Source: Acidobacteriota bacterium (GTDB lineage: Bacteria > Acidobacteriota > Blastocatellia > Pyrinomonadales > Pyrinomonadaceae). From it: a DNA stretch of 9,779 nucleotides. Location: positions 1 to 9,779 of the forward strand of contig JAEWBM010000156.1 in NCBI GenBank assembly GCA_023391155.1. The letters run 5' to 3'. Each line of letters begins with the position of its first letter. The stretch's first letter is position 1. Below are positions 5,521 through 9,779 of the stretch, piece after piece. A model generated the notes under the pieces. That model was not told the origin of the DNA, did no database searches, and was given only the letters and a program-made list of their open reading frames with translations. The position numbers were made by a program, and so were the translations under genes.

Positions 5521-6384
5521 ATGACGAACCCCCAAGAACGTATCAATAAAGTTTTTTCATTCATTGCGCTGGCCAGCTTATTGCTGGTGGTATCTATGCC
5601 TGTGAGCGCCCAGAAACGCGGTCTTGCAGAATTGAAGACGGGCCCGATATTCGAAAATGCTGCCTATACGAATGTCTTTTTGTTTGGAAGCGGGATAAAT
5701 CCCTACAATGCGAATGGTAATCCGAGTTGTGCATACTTGGATGGATTGGATAATTTAGATGAGGATAACCCGCCGACCGACCCAAACTTCAGTCATATGA
5801 CGAGTGGTTGGGAGTACAAGATCGACCCCGGACCATTCACCGGGTCGTTTCCGTTGCCTGACAATCCTAACCTCTATATCGATGTCGTCGCGTCAGGTAG
5901 TACCATCACGTCGTGGTCATTGCAGCCCGTGTCAGAGCTGGATCGTCAGGTTTCGGCGATAATAGTAAAAGGGGGACCCAATGCCAACGTGTATACATAC
6001 ACGACCGCGACGACATCGGATACGAGTTTACTTCAGACACCGTCACATCCAAGGCCTGGCCAGTACCCGGGAATCAGCCACATCTCGTTTTGCTTTGAGC
6101 TATTCGGCGGAACGGTTACGGCTGCCGACGGCACCATTTCTGGCCGCACGATCAAGATGGACGGAACCGGCATAGCAAGTGCACGCGTCGAGGTTCTGAA
6201 CCTCTCCACCGGCGAGATCCGTTACGCGGTAACGAACCCGTTCGGTTATTATACTTACCAGGAGATCGAGACCAACGACCTTTACATGGTCACCGTTTCG
6301 CACAAGCGTCATCAGTTCGCCAACCCTCAGCGAATGATCAACTTTGACGGAGACCTCGTCGACCTCGATTTCGTAGCTTTCTAA
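5521..6384 (+). CDS. Secreted protein with C-terminal carboxypeptidase-regulatory-like domain
   Basis: The 287-residue product starts with a signal peptide (positive N-region, hydrophobic stretch FSFIALASLLLVVSMPVSA at 12-30, likely cleaved before Q31), so it is exported. Residues about 35-195 are a beta-rich domain carrying VKGGPNANVYTY (149-160) and a cysteine-containing SHISFCFEL (187-195), a pattern seen in many secreted bacterial proteins of unknown role. Residues about 200-287 look like a carboxypeptidase-D regulatory-like beta-sandwich: SGRTIKMDGTGIASARVEVL, then TGEIRYAVTNPFGYYTYQ, then a Y-VTVS strand. These domains usually mediate adhesion or surface assembly. The AAGGAG site 8 bases before the ATG is strong. 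Codon use changes near position 6040: the first part uses many A/T-ending codons, the second mostly G/C-ending ones. It has its own promoter and terminator. No enzymatic motif is visible. Confidence 0.8.
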   Translation: MTNPQERINKVFSFIALASLLLVVSMPVSAQKRGLAELKTGPIFENAAYTNVFLFGSGINPYNANGNPSCAYLDGLDNLDEDNPPTDPNFSHMTSGWEYKIDPGPFTGSFPLPDNPNLYIDVVASGSTITSWSLQPVSELDRQVSAIIVKGGPNANVYTYTTATTSDTSLLQTPSHPRPGQYPGISHISFCFELFGGTVTAADGTISGRTIKMDGTGIASARVEVLNLSTGEIRYAVTNPFGYYTYQEIETNDLYMVTVSHKRHQFANPQRMINFDGDLVDLDFVAF

Positions 6385-6389
6385 ACATT

Positions 6390-6452
6390 GCGGTGCGGAC
6401 CGCGACAAGGTTAGGGGCCTCACCGCCCCTGACACCCAAGCTGTTTCTTGGG
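6390..6452 (+). other. Three consecutive hairpins between the secreted-protein stop and its terminator
   Basis: GCGGT/ACCGC (6390-6394 and 6399-6403), AGGGGC/GCCCCT (6413-6418 and 6425-6430) and CCCAAG/CTTGGG (6435-6440 and 6447-6452) are perfect stems with loops of 4, 6 and 6 bases. Together with the terminator that follows, they make the whole 3' untranslated region a string of four stem-loops. mRNA 3' protection is one possibility. Confidence 0.5.
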
Positions 6453-6463
6453 GGAAACCGCGG

Positions 6464-6498
6464 AAGGCGGACAGATCGAAAGATCCGTCCGTCTTTTT
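6464..6498 (+). terminator. Intrinsic terminator after the secreted-protein gene
   Basis: AAGGCGGACAGATC (6464-6477) pairs with GATCCGTCCGTCTT (6482-6495) around a GAAA tetraloop, with one A/C mismatch and one G-T pair, followed by a run of five T (6494-6498). It ends two bases before the stop codon of the convergent minus-strand gene. It acts on the plus strand; there is no T-run for the minus direction. Confidence 0.88.
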
Positions 6499-6499
6499 C

Positions 6500-7963
6500 C
6501 TATTTCTTGAGCTGAAACCTGATGTGCAGCGGCGGATCAAAGACCTGCGGCACCGGGAGCGGAGCCTGGGCCCTCCACGCCTGGGTTAAGAAGATCGATC
6601 CCTCGATGAGCTTCCCCGAGGAGGAGGCGACGAGAACATATCCCTCTTTCGCATCGAAGTTCCCTGCTTGTGCACCGTCTAACCGCAACGCCAGCTTGTT
6701 CGGCCCAATAAGCCCCAGCTTGTAAATCCCCCGCGGCCACGACGTCGTTTCAAGCGAGCCGGTGCCGACACCGAGGCTCAGCTTGATGCTGGCGGGATAC
6801 GACTTATCTCCGAACATTGCTCGCCCCTCGGAGCGCATTTCAAAGACCTTCCATGTACCGCTCGTGCCCATCCCAGCCTCAACCTTATTCTCAAAGCTCC
6901 GGCGGAACTGCCCCTTCTCAAAGAAGTGAAAGCCCGGCCCGCCTACATCGATCAGGCCAAACATTGAGCCCATGCATTCTGCGACGCTTTCCTCTTGGAT
7001 CAGGCCGACGTCCGCTAGAAACATCAGCTTCGTGTAAACCGCCGCCAGCCTTGCCGGGACGTTTTCCTCTTTCTGGGACTGCATTTCGCGGCAGGCCATG
7101 TCCTGCCGGAGATCCTCTGATAGCTCAGCGCCGCGAATACCGGTGGCCATTTCCGGCCCAATGTAAACATTCGAGACAAAAGTCGCAAAGTCCTCCGCCC
7201 AATTGACCGCACCGTAGGTGTTCATAAAACCCGCTTCGGCCACCGTTTTTGACGTCGCGTTGGCCCAGCGAGGCTTTTCCAGCACTTCTCTGAGCGGTTC
7301 CATGACTCGCACATATGCATCGTTGTTATATCTCTGGCCCCAGCGATTGCTCACGAATGACCTGTGCAAACGCTGCCCTTCGTTATGCAGGCCGTTTTCG
7401 AGACGAACCCTCTCGATCGTCTCTCTGGCAAGACGCCGGGCTTCCATGCTCCATGCTCCGCCGTATTTCTTAAGCCCTAGCGAGGGCCCCCCGTCTTTGC
7501 TTTCGGCCCCCAGCAGAGTTTCCGCCGAATGCGCGGCTTCATGTAAAAGCGTTTCTTGAAGCATCAAACTCGAACTTCGCTTTTCAAGCTCTTCTTCATA
7601 AAAACGCTTATGGGCCAGATTGATAAGCACCAGGTCGCCCGCTCCGTAAGAATTAACTGCTCCCGTCGTATCGGGCTTTTCCCTATATGATCCGAAAGCG
7701 ATACGGCGGACGCTTTGGCACATCAGCGGCGTCATCCTTGCGAGAGCTTCCTTGGTTGCCGCTAACGCCCGCGGGCCAGGATACATTAGGCGCACGTCCT
7801 CTCCCCATTGGACGCCTTCAGCCAAATGACGATCCTCTTCGCCCCGCAGAACGATCACATGCGAACAATGCGGAGGCAGATCATTCCACGGCTTCCACTG
7901 CGACCAAACAGGCGTGGCACAAAAAAACGGAATGAAAAGCAAAAAGACTCGGCTCAGGGGCAT
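6500..7963 (-). CDS. Secreted HExxH protein, putative gluzincin-type metallopeptidase
   Basis: The 487-residue product begins with a signal peptide (MPLSRVFLLFIPFFCATPVWS, cleaved near Q22) and would act in the periplasm or outside the cell. A zinc-binding HEAAH lies at 141-145 in a helix preceded by LMLQETLL. About 110 residues later NWAEDFATFVSNVY (254-267) offers Glu257 as the third ligand, in an E-D-F-A-x-F helix like that of lethal-factor-type and related gluzincins. Residues 25-130 and the C-terminal beta-rich region (about 370-487) are not recognised. The ribosome binding site GAGGAA lies 10 bases before the ATG and settles the start. It is divergent from the TonB-domain gene across 202 bases. 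Protease activity is inferred from the motif and its layout only; no substrate can be named. Confidence 0.72.
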   Translation of the reverse strand: MPLSRVFLLFIPFFCATPVWSQWKPWNDLPPHCSHVIVLRGEEDRHLAEGVQWGEDVRLMYPGPRALAATKEALARMTPLMCQSVRRIAFGSYREKPDTTGAVNSYGAGDLVLINLAHKRFYEEELEKRSSSLMLQETLLHEAAHSAETLLGAESKDGGPSLGLKKYGGAWSMEARRLARETIERVRLENGLHNEGQRLHRSFVSNRWGQRYNNDAYVRVMEPLREVLEKPRWANATSKTVAEAGFMNTYGAVNWAEDFATFVSNVYIGPEMATGIRGAELSEDLRQDMACREMQSQKEENVPARLAAVYTKLMFLADVGLIQEESVAECMGSMFGLIDVGGPGFHFFEKGQFRRSFENKVEAGMGTSGTWKVFEMRSEGRAMFGDKSYPASIKLSLGVGTGSLETTSWPRGIYKLGLIGPNKLALRLDGAQAGNFDAKEGYVLVASSSGKLIEGSIFLTQAWRAQAPLPVPQVFDPPLHIRFQLKK

Positions 7964-8065
7964 TTTCAGATTTCCTCGGGATTGGTGATCGTGAGAGGTT
8001 CAGGAGAACAGTCGACGCTATCGTACCACACCCGTCAAATCAGTTTCGGCTCTTCGAGTTTTTTG

Positions 8066-8077
8066 ATTATCGATAAT
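8066..8077. promoter_or_regulatory. 12-bp perfect palindrome in a divergent intergenic region
   Basis: ATTATC at 8066-8071 is followed directly by its inverse GATAAT at 8072-8077. It lies near the middle of the 202-base gap between two divergent genes for secreted proteins (7963 and 8166), a usual place for an operator serving both. No protein can be assigned to it, and a 12-bp AT-rich palindrome can arise by chance. Confidence 0.3.
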
Positions 8078-8153
8078 GCTGCCTGCTTAAGCGTCTCGGT
8101 TTAAAGTTGCGGGTCCAGATCTTTAAATTCTGTATTCTTGTTTCTTTTTTCTA

Positions 8154-8166
8154 TATAATTCCCAAA
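8154..8166 (+). promoter_or_regulatory. Consensus -10 box placed for a leaderless mRNA
   Basis: A perfect TATAAT at 8154-8159 lies 6 bases before the ATG at 8166, so the predicted transcription start falls on or next to the start codon. There is no ribosome binding site upstream and no other possible start before the signal peptide. The -35 region (around 8131-8136) is poor. Taken together this suggests a leaderless transcript. Confidence 0.5.
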
Positions 8167-8747
8167 TGTCGAATTCCTCAAACCGACCCGCACTTCGCGT
8201 TCCCGTCTTTGCCGTCGTCTCAATTCTGCTGTTTGCCTGCACGGCGATGGCACAGCTTTCCGAACGCGACCGCGGTTTCGCGCTTTATCTGGATCAAGAC
8301 TACTCCAATGCTGTGGACGTTTTGAACAGGGTCTTCGAGAACGATAAAAAGGATCAGGCCGCTTGTGTATACTTAGCGGCTTCTCAGCATAAGCTTCAAA
8401 ACGAAAAAGCAGCTCTCTCGACGCTCCGAAAGTGTAGACGCATAAAGTCAGGCTACACGTCCCCTTCCACCGAATTGTTTGATAAAAAATTGGAGATCAC
8501 ATACCGTCAAATCGCTCATCGTACACCCGCCGCGGAAAGGCGAGGGCAGTTTGGGGAGGTTTTGCTTCTGGTAGAGTTTCTACCGGACGGCACTGTCGGA
8601 TTCACAATTCCAGTTCGAAAATTGGGTTATGGACTTACGGAAGCTGCCATCGAAGCCACTCACAAGTTTAAGTTCATACCCGCGAAGCGCAACGGGAGGC
8701 CCATTTCAGATATACGACTAATACGTCACAGTTGGAACGTTTACTAA
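8166..8747 (+). CDS. Exported protein with TPR-like region and TonB-like C-terminal domain
   Basis: The 193-residue product starts with a signal sequence (hydrophobic VPVFAVVSILLFACTAMA at 12-29, likely cleaved before Q30; LFAC at 22-25 is a weak lipobox alternative). Residues about 32-95 form short helical pairs with TPR-like spacing (FALYLDQDYSNAVDVLNRVF, then ACVYLAASQHKL and AALSTLRKC). Residues 126-192 match the TonB C-terminal fold: GEVLLLVEFLPDGTVG, then GLTEAAIEATHKFKFIPAKRNGRPIS and a closing strand. TonB energises outer-membrane transport, but this protein has no Pro-rich linker and is probably soluble in the periplasm or lipid-anchored, so it is not a classical TonB. Many such TonB-domain proteins occur in Acidobacteriota with unknown roles. 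No ribosome binding site is present; see the -10 box overlapping its start. Confidence 0.8.
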   Translation: MSNSSNRPALRVPVFAVVSILLFACTAMAQLSERDRGFALYLDQDYSNAVDVLNRVFENDKKDQAACVYLAASQHKLQNEKAALSTLRKCRRIKSGYTSPSTELFDKKLEITYRQIAHRTPAAERRGQFGEVLLLVEFLPDGTVGFTIPVRKLGYGLTEAAIEATHKFKFIPAKRNGRPISDIRLIRHSWNVY

Positions 8748-8785
8748 GTCAGTGCGATGCTGATGAGCGCCCTTCTTACTCTGAT

Positions 8786-9202
8786 TCACGCCCAGCCGAG
8801 CTGCTTAAGGCTGTGCGTGTCGTTCCAGATCTTTGTCATGTGGCGGATCTTGTCGCCGTCGAAGTGCATTGCGTAAACGTATTCCGCTTCGACGCGTTTG
8901 TTCGTGGGCGGGACCGGCCCGCCGTCGGCGGTGTGCGTCGCCTTGAATAATCCATAACCGAGAGCCACATTGCGCTCCTCATCAACGGCAAACCCGCGAA
9001 CATCGTAAGACGCGGCCGGAGCCGGCGTCATCAACCCCTTCATCCATTCCGTGTAATCCTCAAGCGTCGTCACATCCGCCAACGCATCCGCCTGTGCCGA
9101 AAACGTCGCGCCCTCGTGGCAATATTCCTTGCACCCTTCCCAACCTTTCCCCGATTCACAGGCCTCAAAAAACTTCTCCGCAGTTTCTCTCATCGAACTC
9201 AT
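8786..9202 (-). CDS. SnoaL/NTF2-like fold protein
   Basis: The 138-residue product fits the SnoaL-like branch of the NTF2-like superfamily, a cone-shaped alpha/beta fold. An N-terminal helix (ETAEKFFEACESGKGWEGCKEYC, 6-28) is followed by ATF(S) and an ALADVTTLEDYTEWMKGLM segment, strands at 65-88 with GYGLFKATHT, and a final EYVYAMHFDGDKIRHMTKIWND strand pair (107-128). Members include polyketide cyclases, isomerases and many proteins with no known activity. The pocket acid/histidine pairs cannot be assigned here, so no reaction is proposed. GGAGG lies 7 bases before the ATG and makes the start firm. It is convergent with the TonB-domain gene, 38 bases apart, with no terminator between them. 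Confidence 0.82.
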   Translation of the reverse strand: MSSMRETAEKFFEACESGKGWEGCKEYCHEGATFSAQADALADVTTLEDYTEWMKGLMTPAPAASYDVRGFAVDEERNVALGYGLFKATHTADGGPVPPTNKRVEAEYVYAMHFDGDKIRHMTKIWNDTHSLKQLGWA

Positions 9203-9231
9203 TCAATATCCTCCGTTGTTTGGCTAAAATT

Positions 9232-9280
9232 TTCCGCCGGCTAACGGAAGGAGTTCCTCGTGTTCGTAGCCCTCACGAGG
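9232..9280 (-). other. Two stem-loops in the leader of the SnoaL-like gene
   Basis: TTCCG (9232-9236) faces CGGAA (9245-9249), and CCTCGTG (9256-9262) faces CACGAGG (9274-9280) with an 11-base loop. Both lie between the predicted promoter and the ribosome binding site of the gene at 9202, so they would be in its 5' untranslated RNA. They match no riboswitch class I know. Confidence 0.35.
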
Positions 9281-9305
9281 CCATCTCAATCGGCGGTGCG
9301 GACGA

Positions 9306-9311
9306 AGTATA
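9306..9311 (-). promoter_or_regulatory. Extended -10 promoter of the SnoaL-like gene
   Basis: On the minus strand TG-C-TATACT places a near-consensus -10 box at 9311-9306 with an extended TG. The start near 9299 gives a leader of about 97 bases. A TTGGTC resembling a -35 box is 21 bases upstream, too far to be sure of. Confidence 0.42.
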
Positions 9312-9408
9312 GCACACGCGAACCGAGCTCTAGACCAACCGGCGCCTTATCACCTATCACCTTTCACTTATTCCGAATCCACGTCTGAGAAGTCCGCACT
9401 CAACATCA

Positions 9409-9444
9409 CCATGCATCCCTTCCATTCCATGCATCCGATGCTAA
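9409..9444 (+). repeat. Two-copy 18-bp direct repeat
   Basis: CCATGCATCC occurs at 9409-9418 and again at 9427-9436, so the two copies are 18 bases apart; the second half of the unit has diverged. No function is suggested. Confidence 0.45.
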
Positions 9445-9601
9445 TGCCCATACCCCGCCTGGCCGCCATATGCCACTATCTCGGCGGGCGCACGGCGTCG
9501 AGGTCTTTGAAAAAAATATTATTCGGTTCTTGAGATGAGTAGACGGATTCAAGCGGCATAACCCGTGCCCCCTCAACGGCTTACCCCCGTCGCCGTGTAG
9601 T

Positions 9602-9670
9602 GGGACACCCCCGGGACACCCTATGGACCACCCCGCGGTACATCCCCGGGACAGCGATGGGACACTCTTT
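9602..9670 (+). repeat. Degenerate 11-bp tandem array I (GGGACACCCCN)
   Basis: Six units can be laid end to end: GGGACACCCCC (9602-9612), GGGACACCCTA (9613-9623), TGGACCACCCC (9624-9634), a 13-base unit GCGGTACATCCCC (9635-9647), GGGACAGCGAT (9648-9658) and GGGACACTCTTT (9659-9670). The period is close to one turn of DNA. Confidence 0.6.
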
Positions 9671-9725
9671 TCGCGAAAACATCACGAAACGGCTCCAAGC
9701 CCTGTTCTTACAACCACTTACCGCT

Positions 9726-9779
9726 GAGAACGCCCCCGTGACGGCCCTGAGACCGCCTAAAGACCGCCCCGAGACCGCC
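9726..9779 (+). repeat. Degenerate 11-bp tandem array II (GAGACCGCCCC), reaching the window edge
   Basis: Units are GAGAACGCCCCC (9726-9737), GTGACGGCCCT (9738-9748), GAGACCGCCTA (9749-9759), AAGACCGCCCC (9760-9770) and a cut unit GAGACCGCC (9771-9779). The period equals that of array I and the units resemble it (G-R-G-A-C-M-S-C-C-C-N). The array may continue beyond the window. Confidence 0.58.

Larger units (their letters stand above)
9203..9779. other. Gene-free region at the right edge
   Basis: These 577 bases hold no convincing gene on either strand. The first 100 contain the leader and promoter of the SnoaL-like gene. Then come short low-complexity stretches (a TATCACCTATCACC run near 9350), an 18-bp direct repeat, an A-rich stretch (9509-9524), and two degenerate 11-bp tandem arrays. 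One plus-strand frame stays open from 9543 to the window edge but has no good start or ribosome binding site and runs through the arrays. Confidence 0.6.

Noticed and set aside
9340..9670. Possible CRISPR array in the repeat-bearing right region
   Set aside because: Repeats are short, degenerate and directly adjacent with no spacers, and no cas gene is present.
9543..9779. Open plus-strand frame running to the right edge
   Set aside because: It has no good start codon or ribosome binding site, and its composition is that of the 11-bp arrays. A partial gene cannot be excluded without more sequence.

Overview
The window looks like chromosomal DNA from a moderately GC-rich, diderm, free-living bacterium, most likely an Acidobacteriota member of the Blastocatellia type. 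This is an inference from gene style, not a database result. The clues are short secreted proteins with a TonB-like C-terminal domain or a carboxypeptidase-regulatory-like domain, RimJ/RimL-type acetyltransferases, and an S23/four-helix-bundle ORF framed by purine-rich AGAATTGA-type repeats. Nothing indicates a phage, plasmid or CRISPR locus.

Layout. The left edge holds the first 33 codons of a minus-strand methylthioribose-1-phosphate isomerase gene (mtnA). Divergent from it is a plus-strand run: a DoxX-like membrane protein, a RimJ/RimL-type acetyltransferase, a four-helix-bundle protein of the 23S rRNA intervening-sequence family, adenylosuccinate synthase (purA), a second GNAT acetyltransferase 4 bases after purA, and tRNA-Lys(TTT) with an intrinsic terminator. 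Convergent to this is a minus-strand AI-2E/PerM-type transporter. Divergent from the transporter is a secreted two-part protein with its own terminator. Next come a minus-strand secreted HExxH protein (putative gluzincin), a divergent secreted protein with a TonB-like C-terminal domain that is probably translated from a leaderless mRNA, and a convergent minus-strand SnoaL/NTF2-like protein. The last 577 bases hold no convincing gene but carry two related degenerate 11-bp tandem arrays.

The most striking part is 1427-2183. The four-helix-bundle gene lies in a segment of about 757 bp bounded by a 36-nt imperfect inverted repeat. In the 31-nt core all six mismatches are A/G transitions. The left end supplies the last codons and stop of the upstream acetyltransferase, and the right end stops one base before the canonical purA start. 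Inside the left end is an 86-nt nested imperfect palindrome (three collinear stems, 23 pairs) directly before the ribosome binding site of the helix-bundle gene. The right half holds a sigma70-like promoter and a ribosome binding site with an ATG in frame with purA, so the element may have taken over purA expression and added 21 residues to its N-terminus. This has the architecture of a small mobile or domesticated element around a protein family of unknown function.

Most other genes are housekeeping or generic: purine synthesis, methionine salvage, tRNA, acetylation, transport and envelope/secreted functions. They do not form one pathway.
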